A DNA stretch of 64,000 nucleotides, from assembly GCA_051278165.1 (NCBI GenBank), contig JBNMNW010000001.1, forward strand, positions 53,099 through 117,098, read 5' to 3'. A program made the translations under genes and the position numbers. Positions 27,275-35,373 of this stretch are shown here, in pieces (position 1 is the first letter of the stretch; every line of letters begins with the position of its first letter). Below the pieces are notes generated by a model that was given only the letters and a program-made list of their open reading frames with translations, was not told where the DNA came from and made no database searches. Source of the stretch: GCA-2684655 sp051278165. GTDB lineage: Bacteria > Planctomycetota > UBA1135 > UBA2386.

Positions 27275-28246
27275 TCAAGCAACGGCCGATGCAGTTTCAA
27301 CATCCTGCGTGCCAGAATCCTGAGTAGCTGAATCCTGAGTGCCTGAATCCTGCGCAGCTGGCCGGGCAACTCCTTGCCGCGAAACCGCGCGAACCGCCTT
27401 ACCGGCATCCATCGCAGGTGCGCCGGCCAGCAGCCGGCCGAGATGTTCGTGGATGCGCTTGCGGGCGCGGAACACGACCATCTTTAACGCCTCTGGGCGG
27501 ATGCCGAGGATCTGCGCGAGCTCTGCGTAACGCATGCGGCGCACCTCCACCATCTGCAGAACGAAGCGTTCGCGTTCGCCCAGACGCTGGAAGGCGACCA
27601 AGTAGGCTTGCAGCACAACTCCGAACGCCGCGGCTGTCGCCCGGCACTCTTCGTTGTTCTCTGCTTCCATGCTCGGCTCGCGCATCGACGTGTCAGCCTG
27701 CTCCTGCAGCGTTTCTGGATCGCGCAGAGTAATGCCTAGATCGCGCTTGCTACGGCGAAGGTGCCTGCGAATCGCGTTGTCGACGATCGTCGACGACCAC
27801 GCGGCAAAGGCACCAGGTCGCGACGCCAGGAAGCGATCGGGATATCGATAGATATTGACGATCGTGTCCTGCCAGACCTCACTGGGGTCCAGCATGGCGC
27901 CCAGTGATCGAAGCCGGGAGCGAACGCGAGCTCGCAGATGAGGGCCAGCCCAGCGAACCAGGCCGTCATAGGCCTCTGGGTCACGGGTCTTGCGGAAGGA
28001 ATCCATTAAGGCTGTCGCGAGTGCGGCATCAGCGGTAGCTGAGTCGGCACTATCGAGCGGACCGTCACAACCGAGTTTCTCAAGAAGAGAGATCAGCTGT
28101 GCGCGGTTTCGCTCACGCTCAGAGAACGCTACTGAGCAACTAGCCAGATGCGAGGGGGAGCAGGTCATGGCGAACATCCCCTTGCGAAGGGTGGGCCAAT
28201 GGGTCGCAAAAACGTCCCAGTAGGCGGGTATATGCTCCTTAAGCAT
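27275..28246 (-). CDS. ECF-type RNA polymerase sigma factor
   Basis: 323 residues. The start at 28246 has GGAG six bases upstream. Region 2 is seen at about residues 80-160 (DSFRKTRDPEAYDGLVRW, LDPSEVWQDTIVNIYRYPDRF, FAAWSSTIVDNAIRRHLRRSKRD) and region 4 at about 215-270 (LGERERFVLQMVEVRRMRYAELAQILGIRPEALKMVVFRARKRIHEHLG, a helix-turn-helix). This is the planctomycete-type long ECF layout. The C-terminal tail is a 5-residue QDSGT-like repeat. It is divergent from the HDOD-GGDEF gene across 118 bases. No anti-sigma gene is adjacent. Confidence 0.88.
   Translation of the reverse strand: MLKEHIPAYWDVFATHWPTLRKGMFAMTCSPSHLASCSVAFSERERNRAQLISLLEKLGCDGPLDSADSATADAALATALMDSFRKTRDPEAYDGLVRWAGPHLRARVRSRLRSLGAMLDPSEVWQDTIVNIYRYPDRFLASRPGAFAAWSSTIVDNAIRRHLRRSKRDLGITLRDPETLQEQADTSMREPSMEAENNEECRATAAAFGVVLQAYLVAFQRLGERERFVLQMVEVRRMRYAELAQILGIRPEALKMVVFRARKRIHEHLGRLLAGAPAMDAGKAVRAVSRQGVARPAAQDSGTQDSATQDSGTQDVETASAVA
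27301..27360. repeat. Four 15-bp tandem repeats in the sigma factor gene
   Basis: Four units of 15 bases with core AATCCTGAGT, encoding QDSGT/QDSAT/QDSGT/QDVET in the C-terminal tail of the sigma factor on the minus strand. Same period and similar peptide (QDxxT) as the repeat in the cyclophilin gene at 49464-49553. Confidence 0.9.
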
Positions 28247-28364
28247 GTGTCACTCCGCGACTTGTTACGTTTCCTAGGGTTTTTCCCCTAACTCACTCTA
28301 CGACTTCAACGGATCGAACTTGAGCGCCGTCACGTGCGGAGCCGAACAAAGGAGCAGGCCACAC

Positions 28365-30356
28365 GTGACCAGCACAACTTCGTTCAATCGCGCCCACAAT
28401 CCGCTGCGCCAGCTCCCTTCGGTGTTGGCGATGCCGGACTTACAGCGACGCCTCAGGCGCGTGATGGACGAGCAGGTGATCGACGAAGACGAGCTCGTGG
28501 CGCTCCTCAAGATTGACCCGCTAGCGGCTGTGCGCGGTCTGCGGGTCGCGAGCACCGCGATCTTCCGCCAGGCGAACGAACTGCCGACCGTACGCGGCAT
28601 TGTGCGCAGCCTAGGCCCAACACTCAGCAAGAGGCTGTTCAGGCAGCCCGCCACAGACATCGCCGACTGCGATCAGCTGAAGAATCTGTGGCTCCACGCG
28701 ATCGCAACGGCCCACGCGGCCAAAGAACTGGCCGCTCGCACCGGGTTGATCGATCCCGAGGTCGCCTACCTCGTCGGCCTGCTGCACGACCTGCCCGAAT
28801 GGCTGCGTCGCCTCAACCAGATCGAGCCGGGTTCGGCTTCCAGCAACTTCCAACCGACGGATTGGATCCTCAACTGGCACCTGCCGGCACCGTTCGTATC
28901 GCTGATTCTGGCGATCGACATGGGCGACAAGCCTGCTTCGGCTGATGAACCACCCGACCCGGCAGGACTGATCCTCGCCGCAGAACTGCTTGCAGAACTC
29001 GCCGGCTACCATCACGACGAGCACGAGGCCGACCACTCGCTGCACAACGCGCTGAAGATCGACCAGTCGGAATTGCTCGTGGTAGAGCAACTCGAAAAGA
29101 AGGTGGACGAGTCCCTGCAAGCCTTCGGGCTTGATCGAGCAGCGCCCAGAAACGAGTTGGTAGCAACCGATGAAGACCCCGCACCTGACGAGGCGAAAAG
29201 CAATATCGACCAAGTCGTAATGAGCATCCTCGGGTGCACACGATCCGAAAGTTACCGCGGCATCATCACCGTGCTGACCGCTGCATCCGTGCGCTACGGC
29301 AACTACGACCGCGCGTTCTACGCCAAGTGGCACGACAAAAGTGCAACCTTGACGCTGCGCTCCAAGGCCGACTCCTCAGCGCGCCGCATGGTGCTAACGC
29401 GCCTCCAGGTTGCCGACCACGAAGCCGCACTCCTTCGCAGCGCGCTGGAGACGCAAACGCCTAGACACCTCGCGGTAGGGCCTAGCAAGGCCAATGGCTT
29501 GCTAGGCATGCTGTCAACCGACGAGCTGCTGGCAATCCCGCTTAACTGTGATTTCGAATCACCGGCGTTCTTGCTGCTCGACCGCTCCGTCACGCTTACG
29601 CCGATCACCGCGTCGGCCGACATGACGATGGCGACCATGCTCGGCATGACCGGCTCATTGCTAATCCAGAACCTGCTGCTTCGCCGCCGCCGCCAACGCG
29701 CTCAGAAGTTTGCCCTGACAGATCCGCTGACGAGGCTGTTCAACCGGCGCATGGGCATGTACGAGCTTGAGCAGGCCATCGCGCGCACCGGCCGTGACAG
29801 CCGCCCGCTGACTATCTTGATGTGCGATCTCGACCACTTCAAGCGACTCAACGACACCCTCGGCCACGTCTGCGGCGATTCAGCTCTACGCGCGACCGCC
29901 GACGTGCTGCGTCACTCGGTGCGCAAGACCGACACCGTCTGTCGCTACGGCGGCGAAGAGTTCTTGGTCATGCTGCCCGACACCACTCCCGACGATGCAA
30001 CCGTGCTCGCCGCTCGGATGTTCACCGCCGTGCATGCACGCGGCGAAGAATTGGGCCTGCCAATCACCATCTCCATTGGCCTGACGAGCCTCCGCCAAGA
30101 CGACACGATGGAGTCTGTGCTGATCCGTGCCGACCACGCGCTCTACGCCAGCAAAGGCTACGGACGCAACCGCTTCTCCGCTGACGTCGACTTCGACGAC
30201 GACGACGACGACGAGCAAGCCGCAACGCCAGCTCCGACTTCGAACGAACAACGCTCCGCCAAACAGCCAGCGGAAGCTAGCCCTTCCACCTCGGCGGTCG
30301 AACCAGCATCCCCCACCGGCGGCTCGGTTCCTGGCGACAAGCAAGACGACGCCTAA
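28365..30356 (+). CDS. HDOD-GGDEF signalling protein
   Basis: 663 residues from GTG 28365, chosen because AAAGGAG lies at 28348-28354, ten bases upstream; a TTG at 28320 is the longer alternative. The HDOD domain covers residues about 20-215 (LPSVLAMPDLQRRL, HAIATAHAAKELAARTGL, VAYLVGLLHDLPEWL). A GAF-like middle region follows. A diguanylate cyclase domain covers about 455-625 (DPLTRLFNRRMGMYELEQ, LMCDLDHFKRLND, active-site RYGGEEF, ISIGLTS, LIRADHALYASKGYGRN). The tail is a run of Asp and a Pro/Ser-rich segment. It is predicted to make cyclic di-GMP in response to an unknown cue. Confidence 0.9.
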   Translation: MTSTTSFNRAHNPLRQLPSVLAMPDLQRRLRRVMDEQVIDEDELVALLKIDPLAAVRGLRVASTAIFRQANELPTVRGIVRSLGPTLSKRLFRQPATDIADCDQLKNLWLHAIATAHAAKELAARTGLIDPEVAYLVGLLHDLPEWLRRLNQIEPGSASSNFQPTDWILNWHLPAPFVSLILAIDMGDKPASADEPPDPAGLILAAELLAELAGYHHDEHEADHSLHNALKIDQSELLVVEQLEKKVDESLQAFGLDRAAPRNELVATDEDPAPDEAKSNIDQVVMSILGCTRSESYRGIITVLTAASVRYGNYDRAFYAKWHDKSATLTLRSKADSSARRMVLTRLQVADHEAALLRSALETQTPRHLAVGPSKANGLLGMLSTDELLAIPLNCDFESPAFLLLDRSVTLTPITASADMTMATMLGMTGSLLIQNLLLRRRRQRAQKFALTDPLTRLFNRRMGMYELEQAIARTGRDSRPLTILMCDLDHFKRLNDTLGHVCGDSALRATADVLRHSVRKTDTVCRYGGEEFLVMLPDTTPDDATVLAARMFTAVHARGEELGLPITISIGLTSLRQDDTMESVLIRADHALYASKGYGRNRFSADVDFDDDDDDEQAATPAPTSNEQRSAKQPAEASPSTSAVEPASPTGGSVPGDKQDDA

Positions 30357-30422
30357 CGGGCCGAGCAGCTATACCCCTGCCGAAAGCACGTCGCCGCGTG
30401 GACAGATAGCCACCATCCTCGC

Positions 30423-30473
30423 CTTGCATTGGCTCAGGGTCTACGGGTTCGAAGCGAGGCCCTGAGCTGCAAG
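30423..30473. terminator. Long hairpin between convergent genes
   Basis: CTTGCA-(ttg)-GCTCAGGG and CCCTGAGC-TGCAAG pair in 6+8 bp with a 3-base bulge around a 20-base loop. It lies exactly between the GGDEF gene and the end of the alpha/beta hydrolase gene, so it can stop transcription from both sides. No long U-run. Confidence 0.65.
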
Positions 30474-31436
30474 CTATTGCGCGTTCTTGCGTAGGAAGCT
30501 GCGCATCTTCTCGGCAATCTCCGCACCGTCTTCCTCGAGAGCGAAGTGACCGGTGTCCAAGAGGTGGAACTCCAGGTTCTTGAGGTCGCGCTTGTAGGGA
30601 TGGGCACCGTCGGCCGGAAAGATGTGATCGTTCTTACCCCATACGATCAGCGTCGGGGGTTGGTGCTTGCGCAGGTAGCTCTGCCATTCAGGGTAGAGCG
30701 CCGGATTGCTGCCATAGTCGTAGAACAGGGCAAGCTGGATCTCTTGGTTGCCCTCGCGATCGAGCAGGCGCTGATCGATGTTCCAGTTGTCGGGGCTGAT
30801 CGTTGCCACGTTGCGCACTCCGTGGGTGTATTGCCACTTGGTCGCGTCGATCGTGAGCAGGCTGCGCAGTGCGTCGGCGTTCTTGGTCGTCTTGTCGTTC
30901 CAGTAAGCCTTGATCGGCGTCCAGAACTCACGCAGGCCTTCGCTGTAGGCGTTGCCGTTCTGGATGATCAGCGCGTTGACGCGCTCCGGATGACGAGTGG
31001 CTAGACGGAAGCCAACCGGTGCCCCGTAGTCCATCAGGTAGATGCTGTAACTTGAGAGCTTGAGCTTCTCGGTGAACGCCTCGACGACGTTGGTCAAGTT
31101 GTCGAAGGTGTAGTCGAACTTGTCGACGGCAGGCATCGAGCTGTTGCCAAAGCCGGGGTAGTCCGGGGCCACGACGTGGTATTCCTTCGCAAGCTCTGGG
31201 ATCAGGTTGCGGAACATGTGCGACGACGTCGGGAAGCCGTGCAGCAGCAGCACGGTCGGCGCGGTGCTCGGGCCGGCCTCGCGGTAGAAGATCTCGAGGC
31301 CGTCGATCTTGACGGTCTTATGGAGGACTTGCGTGTTGGCGTCAGTCGGCTGCGGGACGGGCTGCGGATCCGCGAAGCTGGCGGCGACGGCGAAGAGCGG
31401 GAGTGCGATAGCAATCGCGGTTGTGAAGGTGTTCAT
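30474..31436 (-). CDS. Exported alpha/beta hydrolase (haloalkane dehalogenase/epoxide hydrolase-like)
   Basis: 320 residues with a signal peptide (MNTFTTAIAIALPLFAVAASFA). The fold is clear: LLLHGFPTSSHMFRNLIP (oxyanion HGFP at 66-69), PDYPGFGNS, and the nucleophile elbow IYLMDYGAPVGF with Asp136 in place of Ser, as in epoxide hydrolases and haloalkane dehalogenases. The acid is probably in GKNDHIFPADG and the base His in DTGHFALEEDG near the end. The substrate is unknown. Last gene of a three-gene minus-strand unit with the AhpD-like gene 43 bases upstream, under a predicted sigma-54 promoter. Confidence 0.85.
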   Translation of the reverse strand: MNTFTTAIAIALPLFAVAASFADPQPVPQPTDANTQVLHKTVKIDGLEIFYREAGPSTAPTVLLLHGFPTSSHMFRNLIPELAKEYHVVAPDYPGFGNSSMPAVDKFDYTFDNLTNVVEAFTEKLKLSSYSIYLMDYGAPVGFRLATRHPERVNALIIQNGNAYSEGLREFWTPIKAYWNDKTTKNADALRSLLTIDATKWQYTHGVRNVATISPDNWNIDQRLLDREGNQEIQLALFYDYGSNPALYPEWQSYLRKHQPPTLIVWGKNDHIFPADGAHPYKRDLKNLEFHLLDTGHFALEEDGAEIAEKMRSFLRKNAQ

Positions 31437-31479
31437 CGGTCTGGTCTCTTGGTAGCGGTAAGTAAAAGGTGAGGGTCAA

Positions 31480-32052
31480 TCAGGCGTTCGCCGGCGACTC
31501 TGGTCGCGTCCACGCGAATCGCTGGAACGATGCGTCGACCGGCGTCTCGGCAATGTGGTTGGCGAAGTTGCTGAGCGTCTTGAGGCTGATCCCAAGCACG
31601 ACTTCGAGCACGTGTCGCTTCGTGTAGCCGGCGGCTAAGAACGCCTCGATGTCTGGCTCCGATACCACGCCGCGCATCTGCACGACCAGGCGTGTGAACG
31701 TGCGCAACGCTTCGAGCTTCGGCTCCTGGATTGCCGTGCCGTTGCGCACGCTATCGGTGACGTGCTGCGGCACATCTTGCATCGAGGCGATCGCGGAATG
31801 CGCCGCCATGCAGTATTCGCAGTTGTTCTCGAAGCTCGTCGTCAACAGCACGATCTGCAGTTCCGTCGGACTGAACAGCGAGGACTTGTTGAGGATCGAG
31901 CCGAGGCTGGCATAGGCCTCGACGATCGCCGGAGACTCAGCGAGCACGCCGAACAGGTTGGGGATGGTGCCAAACTTCTGCTTGGCTTCTTTGAGCACCG
32001 GCTGCGATTGTGCCGGTGCGGATTCCATGGTGTGGACTTCGAAAGTGGTCAT
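31480..32052 (-). CDS. AhpD-fold carboxymuconolactone decarboxylase family protein
   Basis: 190 residues. The AhpD motif is intact: ENNCEYCMAAHSAI with Cys78, Cys81 and His85 (CxxC-x3-H), the redox or peroxidase centre of alkyl-hydroperoxidase D-like proteins. A basic helical C-terminal half follows. It probably reduces peroxides or acts as a thiol-redox partner. It sits between a membrane protein and an alpha/beta hydrolase in one operon, suggesting defence against or degradation of a reactive organic compound; this is inference. Confidence 0.88.
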   Translation of the reverse strand: MTTFEVHTMESAPAQSQPVLKEAKQKFGTIPNLFGVLAESPAIVEAYASLGSILNKSSLFSPTELQIVLLTTSFENNCEYCMAAHSAIASMQDVPQHVTDSVRNGTAIQEPKLEALRTFTRLVVQMRGVVSEPDIEAFLAAGYTKRHVLEVVLGISLKTLSNFANHIAETPVDASFQRFAWTRPESPANA

Positions 32053-32112
32053 CGTTCTTGCTCTCTCTTGTTGGTTGGTTCGTTGGTGAGTTGCTTGGCT
32101 GCCGCTGACGGA

Positions 32113-32565
32113 TCAGGTGGAGCCAACGGCCTGGTAGCCGCGCCCCTCGGTGGCCGCCGCTCGCCGCTCGACGGGGATGAACGCTGCCAGCACTAGGCCA
32201 AAGCCGAGGTGTCGTGCGAGCGTGATGAACGGCATCGCGATGCCCGCTTCGATCCCGGCGATGCCGGCCCCGAGCAGCGGCAACATGAACAGCCACACAC
32301 CGAAGACGGTCTCGGCGGTGACGTAGGTCAGGGCGCGGGTGACGCGCGAACCCCAAAGGGATGGCGCGACCGCGGCGTAGATGACGGCCAGCAGGGCGCC
32401 GTTGGCGTAGTGCGCAAACACGCCGGCTGTGGTCCCGGTGCCGAGCTTGGCGCCGAGCAGCTGCGGGATATCCCACCAGGCGCCGGTGATTAGCAGGCCG
32501 AGGATGTCGAACGCGAGGGTGCCGAGTAGGCCGGCGAGGATGGTGAGCTTCCAGTTGATCTTCAT
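32113..32565 (-). CDS. Four-TM small membrane protein
   Basis: 150 residues with about four hydrophobic segments (LTILAGLLGTLAFDILGLLI, VFAHYANGALLAVIYAAVA, TVFGVWLFMLPLLGAGI, LARHLGFGLVLAAFI). It resembles uncharacterised membrane proteins of the DUF6789/YagU-like sort; no motif pins a function. First gene of the operon that runs through the AhpD-like and hydrolase genes, starting about 25-35 bases after the predicted sigma-54 transcription start. Confidence 0.65.
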   Translation of the reverse strand: MKINWKLTILAGLLGTLAFDILGLLITGAWWDIPQLLGAKLGTGTTAGVFAHYANGALLAVIYAAVAPSLWGSRVTRALTYVTAETVFGVWLFMLPLLGAGIAGIEAGIAMPFITLARHLGFGLVLAAFIPVERRAAATEGRGYQAVGST

Positions 32566-32599
32566 AGCGAGTCCTGCGGGTTAGGGTTCGACCGACCTA

Positions 32600-32617
32600 A
32601 AGCACAAGCCGTGCCAG
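32600..32617 (-). promoter_or_regulatory. Sigma-54 (-24/-12) promoter
   Basis: Reading the minus strand from 32617 to 32600 gives CTGGCACGGCTTGTGCTT. This matches TGGCAC-N5-TTGCW with a perfect TGGCAC, exact GG-N10-GC spacing and one mismatch in the -12 element. The predicted start site near 32590 lies just upstream of the operon ATG at 32565. A sigma-54 activator gene diverges from the same gap, which supports the call. Confidence 0.75.
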
Positions 32618-32686
32618 ACGCATAGAGAACTCATAAAGTTCTGATTCATAGCATCTTACGAGACATCACATCAACCAATCAAGGTG

Positions 32687-32737
32687 ACGAAATATCGTTA
32701 ATTTACGAGGAGTCGTGACTGACTCACGAAATATCGT
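32687..32737. promoter_or_regulatory. Repeated palindromic operator-like sites
   Basis: The 12-mer ACGAAATATCGT occurs identically at 32687-32698 and 32726-32737, spaced 39 bp; its ACGA...TCGT arms are palindromic. Flanking half-sites of the form (C/T)TTACGA occur at 32655-32661, 32702-32708 and, inverted, 32734-32740. They lie 70-140 bp upstream of the sigma-54 promoter, the right place for enhancer sites of the divergent activator. The second copy would fall inside the activator frame if translation starts at GTG 32715. Confidence 0.55.
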
Positions 32738-34343
32738 AAGTTCAGACGTCATGGACAGCCTTGAAGGTGAGTTCGCGGAACTGATGCTGGAGATGCCCCA
32801 GCAGCGGACCTGCTCGGGCCTGCTGGACCTGATCGTGCGGCGGTTGAACCAGCGTGCCGGCACGGCGCTGGCGCGGATCTGGCTGGCGCTTCCGGGCGAC
32901 ATCTGCGACGCGTGCCACCTGGCTTCGGAGTGTCGTGATCGCACGACCTGCATGCATCTGGAAGCGAGCGCCGGCAAATCGCTCGTGGATGCCTCGGCGG
33001 ACTGGTCCGCAACCGATGGCGCGTTTCGCCGGTTCCCAATGGGCGTGCGCAAGGTCGGCAAGATCGCTGCAACCCGGCAACCGGTCGAGGTGCCCGACAT
33101 CACCGGCAACGAGAGTTGGATTGCTCGCCCCGAATGGGTCAAGGCCGAGGGCATCCGTGGCTTTGGTGGCCAGCCACTGCTCTTCAAAGGCGAAGTGCTC
33201 GGAGTCTTAGCGGTCTTTACGCGGGAGCCGCTCAAACCGCACGCGCTGGTCGGCCTGCGCATGATCGCGGACCACGCCGCCATCGCGATCGCGAACGCCC
33301 GCGCCTTCGAGCAGATCGATGAACTGCGCGCCAAGCTCGAACTCGAGAACACCTACCTGCGCGAAGAAGTGCGCGAGGCCTCGATGTTTGGCGAGATCGT
33401 TGGCCAGAGCCCTGCCTTGCGGCACGTCATCGAGCAGATGGATCTCGTCGCAACAACATCCGCAACGGTCTTGATCACCGGCGAGTCCGGCACTGGCAAG
33501 GAACTAGTGGCCCGCGAGATCCATGATCGCAGCGGCCGTCGCGATTGCCCGATGATCAAGGTCAACTGCGCATCCGTGCCGCGCGAACTTTACGAGAGCG
33601 AGTTCTTCGGACATGTGAAAGGTGCGTTCACGGGAGCGGTGCAAGATCGCGTCGGACGCTTCGCCGCAGCCGACGGCGGCACCTTGTTCCTCGATGAAGT
33701 CGGCGAGATTCCTCTCGAACTGCAAAGCAAGCTGCTGCGTGTGCTGCAAGAAGGTGAGTACGAACGAGTCGGCGACGAGCGTACGCAGCAGGTCGACGTG
33801 CGCATCGTGGCCGCCACCAATCGCAACCTAAAGGCCGAGGTCGAAGCAGGACGATTTCGACAGGATCTCTACTACCGCTTAAACGTGTTCCCGCTGCTCG
33901 CTGTCCCCCTGCGCGATCGTCGTGATGACATTCCGCTGCTAGCCGAGCACTTCCTGAAGAAGGCCGCTCGCGGCATGAATCGGCCGATTCCAAAGCTGAC
34001 CAAGGCGGGCGTTGCGCAGCTCCAGAGCTACCAATGGCCTGGCAATGTGCGTGAACTACAGAACGTGATCGAACGCTCGGTCATCACGTCAACGGGCCGC
34101 TCGCTGCGATTTGATTTGCCAACAGAACCCGAAGCCGCGCGCGGTGAGGATGGCGCCAAGGAAGTGCGCGTCATCGCCACGGATGCCGAGATGAAGCGTC
34201 GAGAGCGCAGCAATCTCACGGCCGCGCTTGAGGAGACTCGCTGGAAGATATCAGGTGCCGGTGGCGCAGCAGAACTACTCGGCATTCGCGCCACAACGTT
34301 GACGTCACGCCTCAAGAAACTTGGCATCGAGCGCGGGCTCTAG
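32715..34343 (+). CDS. Sigma-54-dependent transcriptional activator (GAF-AAA+-Fis, NorR-like)
   Basis: 542 residues. The N-terminal GAF sensor (residues about 35-200) carries four spaced Cys (C64, C67, C73, C79), suggesting a metal or Fe-S/redox sensor. The AAA+ domain has Walker A GESGTGKE (256-263), the sigma-54-contacting GAFTGA (303-308), LFLDEVGEI (Walker B) and RLNVFPL. A Fis-type helix-turn-helix ends the protein (ISGAGGAAELLGIRATTLTSRLKKLGI). GTG 32715 has GAGGAG only 2 bases away, so ATG 32751 is an alternative start. Divergent from the sigma-54 operon it probably controls. Confidence 0.92.
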   Translation: MTDSRNIVSSDVMDSLEGEFAELMLEMPQQRTCSGLLDLIVRRLNQRAGTALARIWLALPGDICDACHLASECRDRTTCMHLEASAGKSLVDASADWSATDGAFRRFPMGVRKVGKIAATRQPVEVPDITGNESWIARPEWVKAEGIRGFGGQPLLFKGEVLGVLAVFTREPLKPHALVGLRMIADHAAIAIANARAFEQIDELRAKLELENTYLREEVREASMFGEIVGQSPALRHVIEQMDLVATTSATVLITGESGTGKELVAREIHDRSGRRDCPMIKVNCASVPRELYESEFFGHVKGAFTGAVQDRVGRFAAADGGTLFLDEVGEIPLELQSKLLRVLQEGEYERVGDERTQQVDVRIVAATNRNLKAEVEAGRFRQDLYYRLNVFPLLAVPLRDRRDDIPLLAEHFLKKAARGMNRPIPKLTKAGVAQLQSYQWPGNVRELQNVIERSVITSTGRSLRFDLPTEPEAARGEDGAKEVRVIATDAEMKRRERSNLTAALEETRWKISGAGGAAELLGIRATTLTSRLKKLGIERGL

Positions 34344-34351
34344 CGCCTGCT

Positions 34352-34378
34352 GCTGATCGGCGTCGTCAACCGATCAGC
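34352..34378. terminator. Hairpin between convergent genes
   Basis: GCTGATCGG-(9-base loop)-CCGATCAGC is a perfect 9-bp inverted repeat between the ends of the sigma-54 activator gene and blh. It probably terminates both transcripts. No U-run. Confidence 0.6.
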
Positions 34379-34443
34379 TAACCCTGCTAGTCGTGGTTAC
34401 CAAGCCCAATCACTACCCAGACTTTCGCCAAGATCCTAGCCAC

Positions 34444-35373
34444 TCACATCGAGCCGGGCTGGACACGCAGGGAGCGCCGCAGCGCGTCGGTTACGATCAG
34501 GTGCGGCACCGTTAGCGACGCCAGGCCGATGAACACCATCTGCAGCCAGCGTCGCAGCGGCACCTGATCAGTCGGCAGCATGACCCAAACCAGAGCGCCA
34601 GCAGCGATGGTCGCGACCGTCATCGGCAGCGCGGACCAACCGAAGCCGCCGAGCGCGCGCAGCCAAGGTCCAGGGCGCAGTTCTTGCGCGACGACCAGGA
34701 TGTGACGCGGCGCATGCCAGATGCAAAAGTAGAGACCGAACGACAGCAGCGGCGGCAGCAGCAGCCCAGCGACGGCCACTGCGAGGACTTCGACGAGCTC
34801 GCCCGCAGCACGGCGGGGCCGAAACACGAAGGCAGCCAGCATCAAGCTTGTCGCCAACAGCAGCGCTGGCCTTGCCTGACGCAGGATGTCATTCCACGCG
34901 GCGGCGTCACCATTGGTCAGCAGCGAGAACAGCTCGCCGACCGCTTCCGGATGAGCAATCGCTGGCATCAGAATCGGCAAGCTGCCGTGCACGAGCACTC
35001 CGAGTGGATCCTTCGCATCGCCGGTTCCAAAGTGATGAACGGACATCACCAAAAAGACCACGAGGCTCACCGTCGGCAGCAGCCACCAGACAATGGCTAC
35101 GGCGAGTGCCAGGGCCACATAGCCAAGCAGAAACGTCGGCAGCCAGATTGGCCCCAGCCGGCCGCGCAGAATCGGCGCCATGCGATGATGATCGACCGCG
35201 CCGTGCGGCACGCCGGTCAGCAACACTCCCACCCCGAGCAAGATCGCCTGCACGTGCGGTTCGAGATGGCTCGCCGGACCGGCGAAGAGCACGGCGCAAA
35301 CGGTAGCTAGCAACGCGATGCGTCGATGGCGGCGGCCAGCCGCACGTTCGTCGATCGTAGCCACGGCGCTCAT
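34444..35373 (-). CDS. blh: Brp/Blh-type beta-carotene 15,15'-dioxygenase (retinal synthase)
   Basis: 309 residues, integral membrane. It cleaves beta-carotene centrally into two retinal molecules. Family His motifs are all present: TGVPHGAVDH (residues 53-62), SVHHFGTGD (111-119), FCIWHAPRH (216-224) and VPHLIV near the end. These His ligate the non-haem iron. The ATG at 35373 overlaps the crtY stop (ATGA); an upstream in-frame ATG at 35388 would lie inside crtY. Last gene of the rhodopsin operon, supplying its chromophore. Convergent with the sigma-54 activator gene. Confidence 0.93.
   Translation of the reverse strand: MSAVATIDERAAGRRHRRIALLATVCAVLFAGPASHLEPHVQAILLGVGVLLTGVPHGAVDHHRMAPILRGRLGPIWLPTFLLGYVALALAVAIVWWLLPTVSLVVFLVMSVHHFGTGDAKDPLGVLVHGSLPILMPAIAHPEAVGELFSLLTNGDAAAWNDILRQARPALLLATSLMLAAFVFRPRRAAGELVEVLAVAVAGLLLPPLLSFGLYFCIWHAPRHILVVAQELRPGPWLRALGGFGWSALPMTVATIAAGALVWVMLPTDQVPLRRWLQMVFIGLASLTVPHLIVTDALRRSLRVQPGSM

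Noticed and set aside
30447..30460. GGTTCGAA resembling a tRNA T-loop
   Set aside because: No acceptor, D or anticodon arm can be built around it; it is in the loop of the terminator-like hairpin at 30423-30473.
32684..32701. Palindrome as a possible recombination or attachment site
   Set aside because: No integrase or mobile gene nearby; position between a sigma-54 promoter and its activator fits an enhancer site better.
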